Source of the DNA: Colias croceus
Taxonomy: Eukaryota; Arthropoda; Insecta; Lepidoptera; Pieridae
Assembly: GCF_905220415.1 (NCBI RefSeq)
Contig: NC_059548.1
Location: 8,186,501 to 8,250,500, forward strand
Length of the DNA: 64,000 nt
Reading direction: 5' to 3'
Shown here: piece after piece, positions 1 to 11,998 of the stretch
Layout of the letters: each line of letters starts with the position of its first letter
Position numbering within the stretch: the first letter of the stretch is position 1
The notes under the pieces: model-generated
Database searches by the model: none
What the model saw: the letters and a program-made list of their open reading frames with translations, nothing else
Told to the model about the DNA's origin: nothing
Made by a program: the position numbers and the translations under genes

Positions 1-150
1 TCATGTTGGACTCAGCGACATGATATATATAGCCTTCCTCGATAAATGGGCTAACATCGAAATAATTTTTCAAATCGAACCAGTAGTTCCTGAGATTAGC
101 GCGTTCAAACAATCAAACTCTTCTGCTTCATAATATTAGAATAGATAATG
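1..150. repeat. SINE/LINE tail fragment at left edge
   Basis: The first 150 bases match, with gaps, the last part of a repeat at 23,180-23,307: both contain 'agccttcctcgataaatg', 'gagattagcgcgttcaaac' and end near 'ataatattag'. The piece is cut by the window edge. I infer a short non-LTR/SINE 3' end of a type common in Lepidoptera; the family name is not determined. Confidence 0.6.
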
Positions 151-589
151 AGCTTGCTTACAACGTACAAAACTTATTTAAACATCACCTTTCCGCAATA
201 ATTTGTGAAATAAATTAATTCATAAATGAAATGGGATTTATGAGGAAAACATTACTTTTGCAAAATTAAAGGTAAAGTACCTTATATTTACTGAATATTT
301 TCCTTATAAATTATAGGAAAGCAACTATAATTATCCTCAAGAGGGACTTTTTCACAAATAACTAAGATAAGCGTGGAGGTTAATTAATACTTACAATGTT
401 TTTCCCCTAATACCTCCGTAAACTGTTTGTTAAACTTTTTCCACAAAGATATTTGACATTATAACTAAACAGCCTTTATAAACGCCAATCCACCGATTTG
501 GCATCGTAAAAAACTGAACAGTTTGTTTAATTTCAGGAGCTACTTAACGGATTGAAAACAACCATAGAAAAAATAGAAAGCTACATTAG

Positions 590-1215
590 TCATTAGTGCA
601 ATGGGCATTATTTTGTGGTGTCTTGGTACCTTCAAAGCAAAACTAAAGAACTATTTATTAATAAAACAAAAGGAGCAGTGCCCAGTGAATTAGTTGATTA
701 ATGGTTAATTTTTTTATATATAATATATAATATACTATATTTTTTATATTGTTTTTTTACATATTTAAATACTTAAATAGTAATTATTTCACCCGGTGTA
801 TGAAAGAACTGGCTATAGATATAATTGTGTGGCTGATTATTATTAATATAAGATGTATCGATGTATCCCACCATTTTCCTTTTAAGGTTGTTTATATTTT
901 TTATGGTTTTACCTGTTTTCTTATAATGTATTTTTGCATGTTTGTTTTATAAGAAATGCTGTTAGTTTGTATACTTTAATTATGATTACACAATTTTTGT
1001 TGTATCAGCTCGTGTGACATTTGTGGCTACAACAGGCTATGGCTGAAAAACAGCGGTGAAAGTACTGGCCTTTTAGTCATTGTTTCCACCATATGCTGAG
1101 TTCATAGCCTTTTCGTAGTAAACTGTTATTTTTTCTTGTGTATTTTTTTGTTTATGTGTTTGATTTTTACTGCGAATAAATACTTATTCTATTCTATTCT
1201 ATTCTATTCTATTTT
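590..1215 (+). repeat. Probable non-LTR retrotransposon 3' end with (attct)n tail
   Basis: A GT-rich segment at about 1,005-1,180 leads into 'gcgaataaatactt' and then a pure (attct)n run at about 1,185-1,213. A 3' UTR ending in an AATAAA-like signal and a short pentanucleotide tail is typical of degraded lepidopteran LINEs. No reverse-transcriptase reading frame is visible, so this would be a 5'-truncated copy. The left boundary is a guess. Confidence 0.4.
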
Positions 1216-1866
1216 TTAGCTTTATCCCCGACACAGACAAGCAAATTCGGAAAAGCATCTAGAGTCTAGACTCTAGTCTAGAGTATTGTTAAGACTTATT
1301 ATTTCAGATATAATACGACGAAAATCACCGTTTAAACGAGGCCACAGACAAGATAATTCAGAACATCACCTAGAGTTTTGTGTTTTTAGACATATTATTA
1401 TTCCATCTAGAACACGACTAAATTCCGGGATGAACTCATCCCAGACCATCATTAATTGACGATAACGTTGCATCAAAAGTACCCAGAGTTATCAGTGACC
1501 CAGCGTGGTTCAACATACGCTGATATACATATTACTTGATAGTCATTTATCCGTTTGCTAACGTTAGAATGTCGGGCTAAAGTGTATAACCTTATAACCT
1601 TTGTACCAAATCTTTGGTTTTGGAAAAATTATAGCCATTAAAATATGACGATATGAGATAATTGTGTCCCTGATGACATATTTGATATTTTTAGCGTATA
1701 TTCTGATACAATATTATTCATTTTAAGTTCAGAAAAAGATCATATCCAGACGTTGAGTAACCGTCCATTAAAGTTTTAAATCAAGTGTAAGAATCAGCTC
1801 CTGAAAACGGTATTTTCCCAACTAAAATCTGGGCATAAAACTCAATAGATCAATACCCACATGCAG

Positions 1867-2453
1867 GCGCTAGACATGTGATCAAATACGCAAATACCTA
1901 CAAAGTCGCGAAGTGTGGCACTGACATTTGCCTATTTGTTCAAAGTTTGAACACATATTTGAAGTTTGCCGAGTCGAGTCGGTTTTTCTGCGAACATCAA
2001 AGTAATCAAACTTCAAAGTTGCTTCAAAGTTTGTGCGCCCTGCCACACTTGTTGCAATGCTTAGTAACGCGCGCGCCGCTGACCGGAGCAGTTGTGTGTG
2101 TATATTTTGAGTGTCATAATGGAGTGGAGTAATGATGTAGTTATCGAATTTCTTCAGCTACGTCCTCTTACGATACATTGTAGACATCCATTCACGTCTT
2201 CTTCTTGGAGATTTAACATTTTGATGTAAAGAATGAAACCAAAAATTGAACGCACTCAAATAAAACAGATTGACGGCGTCCACAAAATCGTCTTCCGATC
2301 TATCAGCCATCTTTGCAATAACTGTGCCGTAAAACATTTGAAAACAAGTCTAGCAGGCATATTTTGTAATCGTGTTTCCGTCAAAGTTTTCACTTCAAAG
2401 TTTGTACAAATGTTTGCTCAAACTTTGAAGCCAATGTGTAGCGCCAGCAACAG
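1867..2453. mobile_element. Non-autonomous DNA element with repeated TTCAAAGTTTG motifs
   Basis: The outer ends read 'ggcgctagacatgtg' at 1,867 and, on the reverse strand from 2,453, 'ggcgctacacattgg', which looks like a short terminal inverted repeat. Inside both ends the motif caaagtttg/ttcaaag recurs many times in both orientations (1,940-2,030 and 2,380-2,430). Clustered subterminal repeats of this sort are typical of hAT-like elements. I saw no transposase frame, and I did not find a clean target-site duplication. Confidence 0.45.
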
Positions 2454-2588
2454 GCTAAATGCCCATAAAATAATAATTTTCCCTATAGCTGAATCAAAAC
2501 CTAACAAAAACTAGTCTCTAACAAAACAATACGCACTTATCTTTAACACTGTTTTAACAATCTATACACAGACATCACACTTTCTATT

Positions 2589-2768
2589 CCCGTCCGATTA
2601 GGGCCCTTCTGGCCTCCTCCACTCAAGCGACAGCTCAAGCCGAGGTTCGTGGTCCCCGTCAAGGGGGGACGCCCTTGTGCATGTCGCTACCAGGGTGAAC
2701 CTTCAGTTCACCCCCGCGTCCGCGTTAAAATGTAGAAGCCCTTCTGGCTAACATTGAGAAACACCTTA

Positions 2769-2838
<70 letters not shown>
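2589..2838 (+). mobile_element. Retroposed element with 69-nt poly(A) and 10-bp target-site duplication
   Basis: A GC-rich body (2,589-2,769) runs into an uninterrupted poly(A) of about 69 bases. The 10-mer actttctatt is present both immediately before the body (2,579-2,588) and at the end of the poly(A) (2,838-2,847). This is the signature of target-primed reverse transcription by LINE machinery. The body does not resemble a tRNA; it may be the 3' end of a truncated LINE. The pure tail and perfect duplication suggest a recent insertion. It lies downstream of the last phosphoserine phosphatase exon visible here. Confidence 0.75.
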
Positions 2839-2840
<2 letters not shown>

Positions 2841-2947
2841 TTCTATTACTCTACCAGAATACAATTATAACCTTCACTATCTTAATCAAAGACAAAAAAT
2901 AATAAATCTATAAGGTCAATATTACACAGTAAGGTCAAATAACTCAC

Positions 2948-5900
2948 CATTGAAGAAAAACTTCAATCTATTAGCATATACATTGCTCCTTGGTATAGAG
3001 AGTTTGTCAGCAACTGGTTCTATTAGACTTCTGAAGCCTCCGGACACGAGGTAGACCACCACGCCTCTTTCTTGTAATAACTTTACTAGTTCTCTGCAAA
3101 AGGAAATATTTTGTTAATTAGGTAAAGTAAGAAATTTTAAAGGGTAGGGTACTTATGGAGGTGAAAGTTGATGATTGGAAAAGTTAAAAGAATGACGATG
3201 CATATTACGGGACATAAGCGGGACAATCACAAATTTACCAATTATACATTCTTCTTTAGGGATTCTTCTTTAAAAATTATTAAAAGAAGAAGAAGAAGAA
3301 GGTAGAAGGTATAAGGTAGCGATTATAAAACCAATTGAGTGTTACTGGATATTGTATATATGGATATTGACAATTAGGTACTTCACAGGATTCTTAATAA
3401 CTGGACTTCTTGCTTTTTGCCTTATTACGTAAATTTTCGCATATTTTTATCAAGAGAATTTTTATTTTGGACTTAAATGGAATGGTACACGGGCACAGAT
3501 TATTAAATAATGCAGTTTTGCTTGCAAAGATACGGGATTTCTATACGTTTAACCTTGATACTGAGCAATCGAGTAATTTAAAATCAATAGCATATTTGTT
3601 ATCAATATGTATCTCTATGCCACGTTATCGATGATTCTATTTATAAATATCACAACATGAATGAATGGCTTTTTGTGTATTCAATTAATCGACTTTACTC
3701 AATGAAAAGCTATGAAATCGTATGGAAACGTAACTATATTATCTATAAAGATATCATTGTTTTGTTATTAATGGAGAAATTTGGCAATCAATGCTGTAAT
3801 GAATTAAATATTTACACTATTGAGTCAGACGGGGTCGGGTCGCGGTGATAAAGTCACATAAAGTGGTAATAACTGGATAGTTTCATGTGTCATGTATTTA
3901 TGTAATGTATCGGGCAGTTTGTTATGGTTTGTATTATGTCTATAATTCGTTATTTTAATGGGTATTTTATCATGAAGCCACACATGTATGTTGAATTGTA
4001 GGCGCACGTGCAAGTAAGAGCTAGCGCGCAAGAGCAACTTTTGTCTCCGCAACTATTTTGTCTCTCTCATCAACTCTATGGGCTAGTAAGAAAGTGCGCG
4101 CTCGTAGCGACGCAACTCCCGGGAGACTTTTTATATTAGCCCATAGAGTTGATGGGAGAGACAAAAATTGCTCTTGCGCACCAGCTCTTATGCTCTTTCT
4201 TTTGAAGTGTTTTTAAAATTAAGAGCTAGCGCGCAACAGCAACTTTTATCTCCGCAACTATTTTTTCTCTCCCATCAACTCTATGGGGAGTTGCATTGCT
4301 ACGTGCGCACACTTTCTTACTAGCCCATAGAGTTGATGGGAGAGACAAAATAGTTGCGGAGACAAAAGTTGCTCTTGCACGCTAGCTCTGAATATTCTTA
4401 GCAATTTATAGTTGGTAGTAGTGCTATTTTTAGAATTATTAGGTTTAATTACTGGTAAACATTATTTCTAATGCCTGTGAAAGATAATGGTAAAAGGTGT
4501 TTGTAATGTAACTAGATAGAACTTACGTGATCCCTGGTGTTAGTTGTATAGGAAATTCTTCTAGGAATTGTCTAATCTGACTGACAGTAGGTCTGATAAT
4601 GTCTAGTCTCTTCTTAAGTGCCTCTTGGAAGGTCATGTTACCGCCCATGGCTTCAGCAGTTCTGTAAAAATAAATAATATATTTTATTTATTGAAGTGAA
4701 ACTTCTTTATCGGGGTTGGAAAAAAATTTAGTGAACATTTTTTCGTTACGCGTGATATTTTTCCGTTACGCGCCATCTTTTTCTTATCCCTACCACGCAT
4801 TTCTGTAAAGTTGCATATAGTAAATATTTTTTTGAAAAATAAGGTCATGAAGAAGTTTTTCTTCTTACGTGTGTACACTAAGTAGTACACGCACACATTT
4901 TTTTTTTATTTTAGCGTAGGTACCTAGATAAGAATTCTATAAAAGTACTTCTATTTTTGGAAATTTGTGTTGTTGTATTGATTACATTGATTACAAATCT
5001 GGTTGCTACTCAGAGGTTTATTGCTCTTAGGGTTGCTATGTTTGTTATGATAAGATAGTTTTTGAAATGTAATTCAACTGAAACATTTATCGAATGCTAT
5101 TAACAATGAACGTTATCGGCAGGTAATAAAGAAGCAATAGAAGAAGATCTACAAAACGAATTATAAAACTAAATTTATTGTATAGGGTTTTTGCAAAATT
5201 GCATAGAAAAATAATCTACGAATTTCTGGTTAAGGGCACTTCTGTTACTATAAGGGCGGGAGATTATTACGCTCACCCAAATAGATATAATTATATTTAA
5301 ATTCTTCGTTACCAGAATTTAAATTATAAGTATACCAGTTTCTACCCTTTCCTAAATTATAAGTATACCAGTTTCTAGTCCCTTCACAAGCCACCTTCAG
5401 GATGGTCAGAACCAGATTTTTGTTGTGTAAAGGCGATGACTTTTAAATTATTTTTAACCGACTTCAAAAAAAAGGAGGAGGTTATCAATTCGGCCGGTAT
5501 GTTTTTTTTTTTTTTTTTTTTTTATGTATGTACACCGATTACTCCGAGGTTTCTGAACCGATTTACGTGATTCTTTTTTTGTTCGATGCGGGATGGTTTC
5601 GAATTGGTCCCATAAAAATTTTATTCGGATAGGCCCAGTAGTTTTTATTTTATGAGCATTTTTGTCTGTAGGTATTTGTAAATTTTGCAAGTGCAAGTTT
5701 GAAGTCGGTTGTTTTTAACGCAGTTATCACTTGTGTTTACTCAAAAACAAGTCTGCGGATATTTTAACCATTTTTGCTTTGAGGCAGTTCAAGGTGATCT
5801 TGTGTTAATTATAAACAATTTATTAGATATTATCATTTAGTATTAGATATTAAAATCAACACAATCTGCAGTGACACGACTGCGTAAAAGTGTTTATACT

Positions 5901-7926
5901 TATGCGCTATACTGAAATGTTATGAAAACAATTACAACGGGCAACTGATTTAAAAACGTGAACCCAAAACATATTTTATCATAAATAAATAATACTTAAA
6001 TAATAACCATAATTTTAAGACAGGCTCAATAATGCTTGTTGTTTTCCTTGTATTCGGATAGTACATACCACACATTTTAAATTACTAGCAGGTAGTTAAC
6101 TACTTTTAAAATCCAACTTTTTAATTGAACAGGATAATATTTTCATCATTCCTGATGTGGCTGTTGACCGAACTTGTTGGCGTAACAAAAAAAATAACTT
6201 ATTATTTCGAATCGCAATAGCTGTTTTTATTTTTGTATAAATGTATGATAATCGAGCGGAATTTACCAAAGGTTTGTTTTGAAAAATATCATACAGCCTC
6301 GATAAAATTATGCGCATTACAAACGGACAAACAAGTCAGGATTTCGTCCGTATCAATGGTAGGTACCTATAGATTATTACTTTATTACCAAGATTATATT
6401 TAACATTGTATTATTTTTATTTTCTTTCTAAGAGATAGCTAAGCAAATTTTTATCTATAAATATATTAGATAAAATTTATGCTAGTTATGTAAAATCTTT
6501 AATCCACTACCTATTATTACCTACGTCGATGATTTTTTTGTTGCTGTGTCGATTTTAAAAATTATTTTACCATTAGAAATGCATTCTTACTGAGTAACGA
6601 AAGTAATAAAGTTTAGTCAATGGCTCATGATAAAATCTTCCACTACCTAAGATCAAATCATTAAGCAAAATTAATATCATAGCAGGCTGAATCTAAATAC
6701 TAATTTCATTATAATAAATCTTTTGAAATTCATACAAACTTCGCATTCGACTTTTATATTTAAAACATTTTTGTAAGTATAAATTTATAACCTAAAAGTT
6801 GCGTTAAACATGGATACTAATGCAAAGTTGTACAGCAAAACACAATTTATTTTGCCATAACAGCACTCAACAATTTCTGCTTCATAAAATCAACAACAAC
6901 GACACACCTTAAACTATATACAGAGTGTTCAATAATATCATACAATCAACAACAACGACAACGACACACCTTAAATTATATACATATACAGGATGTTCAA
7001 TAATCGTATGTACTTACAGCCGTTTCACCTCGTCTCCTTTGCCGCAGAAATTTGCAAGCTCATCGATCCCCTCGTCCCGTATAACCGTGGAGTCGACATC
7101 GAAGCAGACACAGTCAGCTGTCCTGAACACCTCTTGCACACTTTGTTGAGGCGACATGACGCTTATGGAAACCAACGATAGCGTCCTTAGAGTCGCGAAT
7201 TGGAGATTGTTTTTTAAACTGTGTAACAAAAGAATAAATAAATTGTTATTTAGTTTAAAAGGACTCGCGAATTAACGATTTCTCTAAAATGTATAACAAA
7301 AAAAATGTATACATAAACTGGCTGTGTTTAAGCTAAGTACTTATTATTCTTTAACCGATTAATTAAGTTGTTTAATTATTCAAATTACATGATTCTTAAT
7401 TAGTGAAACACACCACCATTGGTATTAACAAACTGCTATTACAACACTATTGTTATAATGAGGAATTAAACTTAATGTCTATAGTACATATAATAGTTTT
7501 ATGAGACAACATGCGGTTAAATGGACGTGGTAAATATTTTTAAATTCGTTGACGTAATACAAAAGTTTCTATTCAAGTTTCCATTTTCTTTGACTAGGTA
7601 GTACCTTTTTCAATGACATGCTGTACTAGGAACGCATATTGCAAGTAAGGAAATCAAGTAAATAAATGTTGTTTGCCCATGAACTAAATTACTTAATATG
7701 TACATATTTACTGATAACATGACCGATATTCCATAATAATTAAAAAAAACACTTGAATCACGATCATACTCCCGATTATTTTAAATTACTTACCTCTCTT
7801 CATTGTTTACAATTTTTAATATTTTATTTTATATAGAATGTTATTAAAAATTTATAAGTATCAAACATGCATAGGTAGGTACGTGCAAAAATTTTTCTTT
7901 TTCAAAAAATACCTGGTCAGAGCCAT
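2948..7926 (-). CDS. PSPH: Phosphoserine phosphatase, 5' four coding exons (gene runs off the left edge)
   Basis: The enzyme removes phosphate from O-phosphoserine, the last step of cytosolic serine synthesis (HAD superfamily). Minus-strand coding exons: 7926-7913, 7218-7018, 4661-4527, 3093-2948, with phases that join cleanly (165 codons plus 1 nt). Visible landmarks are the HAD nucleophile motif CFDVDSTVIRDEG, the segment TAEAMGGNMTFQEAL, LTPGI followed by ELVKLLQERGV, and the motif II region YLVSGGFRSLIEP, ending at NRLKFFFNG. The family is about 225 residues, so the motif III part (GDGATD) is missing and should lie left of base 1; I did not find it in 1-2,947. The first exon encodes only MALT plus two bases; an internal Met (7,157) would give the usual N-terminus MSPQQSV. 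The extra leader has no acidic residues. Confidence 0.85.
4018..4388. mobile_element. Two tandem hairpin (foldback) MITE copies
   Basis: Two adjacent units (4,018-4,189 and 4,223-4,388) each begin gagctagcgcgcaa and end with its near-perfect inverse (for example ttgcacgctagctc at 4,375-4,388). Arms of about 60-70 bases include ctccgcaactatttt and catcaactctatgggc paired with gcccatagagttgatg, separated by a short loop. Each would fold into a long stem as RNA. They lie in phosphoserine phosphatase intron 3, in opposite sense to the gene. No coding capacity. Confidence 0.75.
4692..4900. repeat. Interspersed repeat with tgaagtgaaacttc ends, copy 1
   Basis: About 205 bases closely match 13,778-13,989. 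Shared landmarks: tgaagtgaaacttcttt, cggggttggaaaaaaa, cttatccctaccacgc, tttctgtaaagttgcata, aagaagttt and gtacacgcacacatt. The first and last parts are partly inverse (gaagtgaaacttc against gaagtttcacttc in the second copy), so it is likely a small non-autonomous element. The open frame here is an artefact of the repeat. Confidence 0.65.
5456..5719. mobile_element. MITE with AACCGACTTC termini, copy 1
   Basis: The element begins aaccgacttcaaaaaaaagg and ends gaagtcggttgtttttaac, giving inverted aaccgacttc termini. It closely matches 36,383-36,628, except for a longer poly-T here (5,501-5,523). Degenerate relatives with the same ends lie at about 10,395-10,945 and 19,768-19,885. No coding capacity; it sits in phosphoserine phosphatase intron 2. 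Confidence 0.75.
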
Positions 7927-8350
7927 TTTCACTGTCTTCTTATAATCACAAAAGAAAATTCAATATTACCGCACAATTTGCGTGAACTATCAATACTAAT
8001 AAACTAATAAATGGAACCCACTTGACCGGAAACTGTCACGAACACGCCTCCGTCGAGTGTGATATCATATAGTACAGTGTCCTCCGTGAGCGTTATCGCC
8101 TTTTATTTACCAACCACTACAAGATAACGCGATGATGCGAGCTACAACACTTTTCTCTGAGAGCTACGTACTATGAATGACGTCACGCGTCATCTGGCCC
8201 ACAAGACGTGTGTAGACTTGGTGTAGACCGCTGTGATTACTGAAGTAGGGGCGACGATTCGACAGTCGTCTCGCTCACTCGCGATAGAATAATATGGAAT
8301 GTTTGTTGATACGCTCGTTTTGCCATTTGCGTCGGTCGAAAATCGCCTTA
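7927..8350 (-). promoter_or_regulatory. Putative phosphoserine phosphatase promoter region with a CRE palindrome
   Basis: This stretch precedes the first coding exon and is less AT-rich than its surroundings, with several CpGs (8,040-8,350). It holds a perfect cAMP-response palindrome TGACGTCA at 8,178-8,185. I see no convincing TATA box or Initiator. A CRE is bound by bZIP factors in many animals; whether this one is used here is inference. Confidence 0.35.
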
Positions 8351-9262
8351 TCTTGCGACGTTAACGGGACTGATAAGAACTTATTTTGTAAAAACAAACC
8401 CATTTTTTTATTACATTAATATTTCATAAGCAGGTATAGGCATAACTTACACTTTTTGCCAAAAAAAAGTGCAAAAACTTTATAGTAGGTAAATAAAGTA
8501 GGGCTGTTAAATTATAATTTTATGTACCAATGTTATGTACAGAACATATTAACCAAAATTTTGAAATGGACATGTATCATGCCTAAAAATACTATTTCAG
8601 TATAAAAAAATATTCCATATTCCAGTCCATTAAAAAAAATACACCATGTATTATAGAAATTTGATAATAATAATCAAATAATTTCCAAAAATAGCTGTTA
8701 AGTAATTAAATTTGTTCCTACACCATACATTGCCATTAGTATATCTATTTTTAGAGGATAATGAGCAGCTATACAATCTATACTAATAAACTGTAAAACA
8801 TTTGAACCCAAGTTTACTAGGGCATGCATAGATTGCAGCGGCATAAATATTGTGTTTTGTTCGCAGATCACAAATTTTGTTATCTGTCATGTTGCTTCTA
8901 TTATTGATTAAAATGTTGATTAACATTGTAATCAGGCAGACAGTACAATATTTTTTCTGAACACTTCAATTTATTTATTATCATTTTGTATTTTATAAGG
9001 TTATCTTTTGGAGGTGATCATGCTAATGATGCATGGACTAGTATATTTTCATCATACTGTTAGGTAATCATATCATTGTCTTAAAATAAATATACATGAC
9101 TGGCAATTTTGATTTAATTGTTATTAAATAATAGAAGATTATTATGCGACTCTCAATATAATGTATAATTAATAATAAAAATGTTGATATTTGGCATGTC
9201 TGTAGGTTTGCCTGTATACTGTTTTCTATTGATTGCATTACATTTATTTCATGCTTTATCTA

Positions 9263-9572
9263 CAGGGTGTCCCAAAAAGTAGTGATAAACGGAAGCTGGG
9301 AGTTAGAGGACCAAGAGAGCTATCCGAATCACCCCCATGTATGTTATGCGATTTTTCATAGTTTCGGAGTTATGACGTTTTTTTTTTCAATTTTTCATAC
9401 ATCGCTAAGTACGATGAGATTTTTATTTATGGTGACGTGATTTATTGCGCTAGATGCTCGATTTATTTTGTGTGCTAAGCTGAAAGATAGGCCAAGATAG
9501 GGGTGATTCGGATAGCCCTCTACGTGCTTTACCTCCCAGCTTCCGTTCATCACTACTTTTTGGGACACCCTG
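9263..9572. mobile_element. 310-bp Tc1/mariner-type MITE flanked by TA
   Basis: The element begins cagggtgtcccaaaaagtag and ends ctactttttgggacaccctg, with TA on both sides (9,261-9,262 and 9,573-9,574). The inverted ends extend inward about 40 bases with mismatches (gataaacggaagctgggag against ctcccagcttccgttcatc). The matching place in duplication copy B (about 15,160) has no such insert, so it arrived after the duplication. Confidence 0.8.
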
Positions 9573-9810
9573 TATAATGTATATACAGTTTCCGTTTGCT
9601 AGAGTTTTGTAAAGGCATTATTTAAGTACATACTTAAGAACATTTAAAATTAATATTTACCACCAGTTAAAAATACTGCAGTAATACGATTTATAATTAT
9701 TGTTGAGCAGCTAAAGATTTCAACAAGATTCTACTGGGACAAAAGTCTACTTCGTCATCCACATTATAAACTGTGTTAATAGTTATATTGATTTTAATAA
9801 GAAATAAAAT

Positions 9811-9931
9811 AATCTATACATATAATAAATCTGTAGAAGGGTCAATTCTTTACATTGAAAATATTGAAAAAATAAATAGCAGGGGGTGTTACTGGATCTA
9901 TACCAAACCCAAATATGTGATTAAAAAAAAT

Positions 9932-9968
<37 letters not shown>

Positions 9969-10298
9969 ATGTGAAGGCATCACGTGAAAACTAGCGGTTC
10001 GATTTCGATGAAACTTGGTATAATTATACCTTATTATCCTGGGCGTAAAATAGGATACTTTTTATCCTGGAAAAATACGTAGAAAAAAATTAATCTTAAT
10101 TTTTCAGTTTTATCCATAGACGTTGTTCCGTAGAACCGCGAACACACGTTGCGTATTATTATAGGCCTAGCCGTATTTGGGAATTGGGTCCAATAGATAT
10201 TTATAAGATTTTATTGTCAGTACCTACTCAAAATGGAGAAATAAACCATCCACGCGAAGACCGACATCCGCGCGGACGGAGTCGCGGGCGGAAGCTAG
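9811..10298 (-). mobile_element. SINE/LINE-like retroelement with internal (tctg)n and 13-bp target-site duplication
   Basis: A 13-base direct repeat taagaaataaaat flanks the element (9,798-9,810 and 10,299-10,311). Read on the minus strand it starts at ctagcttccgcccgcgac and ends in an AT-rich tail near ttattatatgtatagatt. A (tctg)n run lies at about 9,941-9,967. A second, truncated copy is at 12,660-12,945. Copy B of the duplication lacks it. I infer a short non-LTR element; the family is not determined. Confidence 0.7.
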
Positions 10299-10374
10299 TA
10301 AGAAATAAAATTTTATTTCTTATGCCCAATTACTTCACAAAATAACTCATTTAGTACTGTGTTAGTAGTTCATC

Positions 10375-10945
10375 ATATAAAAAAATGACTATGTTAAAAA
10401 CAACCAACTTCAAAAGCGAAAATATTTGATATTATTAATTATTATTTCATATTATTTAGAGATGCTATTTACTAAAAAAAGGTTTGATATCGATGCACGG
10501 GCTTAATACTAAAGTGCTTAGTGCTTGTCACCGACTTTAAACCAATTTAATAAATATTTTAGGGTATTTTTTCGATTAAGTTCATTTCAATTCATTACTG
10601 AGTTCCTACGGCCACCTTCCGATTCCATCATCAGATCAGCTCCATGTCATGATAATGTTTCATCGCTATCCAATTTACACATGTACACAAAATTTCAGCT
10701 CAATCGGTTACTGGTAAGTGAATCAAAGTTACTTGCTACGTTTCAATTAAGTCATTGAGATCAATAAAATAAAATAATAAAATAAAATTTTCATGGGACC
10801 AATTCAACACCATTTCGCATCAAACAAAAAAAAATCATGTTAATCGCTTCAGAAACCTCAGAATAATCGGTGTACATACATAAAGAAAAAATATACCAGC
10901 CGACTAGATAACCTCCTCCTTTTTTTTGGAAGTCGGTTAAAAACA
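10375..10945 (-). mobile_element. Insertion with AACCGACTTC-type ends, diverged copy
   Basis: Starting near gttaaaaacaaccaacttc (10,394) and ending gaagtcggttaaaaac (10,931-10,945), it carries the reverse complement of the family at 5,456 and 36,383. Recognisable pieces include cctcctttttttt, cggtgtacatacat and ttcagaaacctcag. It is about twice the length of the others, so it may be a composite or a longer family member. Copy B of the duplication is uninterrupted here. Confidence 0.55.
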
Positions 10946-11759
10946 GCAGTAATCAATAAGCTGGTTATCAAAAAGTCAACATTCATTCCGTCCAGTTTGA
11001 ACCAGACTGGGGCTGATAAGTTTACTTAAATTTATCAGCCTATCATAATATTACTTTATTGTAAATAAAGGTATTTTGTGGGTAAATAAGCTAATTTAAT
11101 AATTGTATAGTAACAGGTCAGTAGTATGGAATAACTTTATAGTCGTAACAATTTTCAATGTCAAGATATTTTGTTAAACTGTTAAAATATATAATTAAAA
11201 TGTATTAAATAATTAACTAAAAGTAAGATATTTGTTAATGATATAATAACTTACCTGCAAAATACGCAATCCCAGTATTTGAAAAACTTATTTTATTAAA
11301 CAGAAAGTTGACACGAGTACTATTAGCGGTATGTTTTATAACAGTTAATAAATTGCCAACAATTGTGAAACACTATTTAGCTATTGCTGATTCATGACAA
11401 ATAGAAATTGGAATTAATTAAATTGTCTGTTCCAGTTAACCTTGCTAACGAATTGTACAAAACCACTTACCTGTAAACCGAATAAGAAATACTCTTACAT
11501 TAACGGCACCATGCTCTTGAGTCTTTACTTTTGAGGAAAAGGATAACTGTATATGTGTTTTCTGATAAATTAAATTTGAATAGAATTGATTTTAGTAATA
11601 ATAATATAAACAAACAAAACAATCAGCTGTAATTTTATCAATGGATTTAAATGTCAATTGTCAAGTCTCAACTCTCAAATTGCCTGTTAGAAAGTTCGTC
11701 TAAAAACGTTTTATTCTATGATAGCCTTAGATGATAGCACTTTTTTTAAGATTTATTAA

Positions 11760-11761
<2 letters not shown>

Positions 11762-11793
<32 letters not shown>
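11762..11793. repeat. (TA)16 microsatellite
   Basis: Sixteen uninterrupted TA units inside copy A of the segmental duplication. The corresponding place in copy B (about 17,190) holds only irregular AT-rich DNA. Confidence 0.95.
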
Positions 11794-11798
<5 letters not shown>

Positions 11799-11998
11799 TT
11801 AAGGGTAATTTCAAGAATTATTAAGGTTAAATACAGATTTTTTTGATTACGAGTTAAATTTTGAGTAAAAAAAATTTTGGCACAATACAATAGGTACTCC
11901 TGTTATTCCAGATTCCAGAACGTAAACTAACGCGGGAAATACGTATATCTAAGTTAAATCAAAATTTTGTATTCTCTTTGAAATTTTTGAAAATAAGA

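Larger units (their letters stand above)
8880..11945. repeat. Segmental duplication, copy A
   Basis: This unique-looking AT-rich DNA recurs in the same orientation at about 14,735-17,390. Shared stretches include ggaggtgatcatgctaatga (9,010 and 14,853), acttcacaaaataactcatt (10,330 and 16,671), cattcattccgtccagtttg (10,980 and 16,751) and gttattccagattccagaac (11,901 and 17,342). The order is preserved. Copy A has three insertions that copy B lacks: 9,263-9,572, 9,811-10,298 and about 10,375-10,940. No gene is visible in it. Confidence 0.85.

Noticed and set aside
1878..2514. Two open frames of 84 and 93 codons
   Set aside because: They lie in the element with repeated caaagtttg motifs and encode nothing recognisable.
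9935..9970. CRISPR-like or functional tandem array
   Set aside because: The (tctg)n run is a microsatellite inside a retroelement and there are no spacers.
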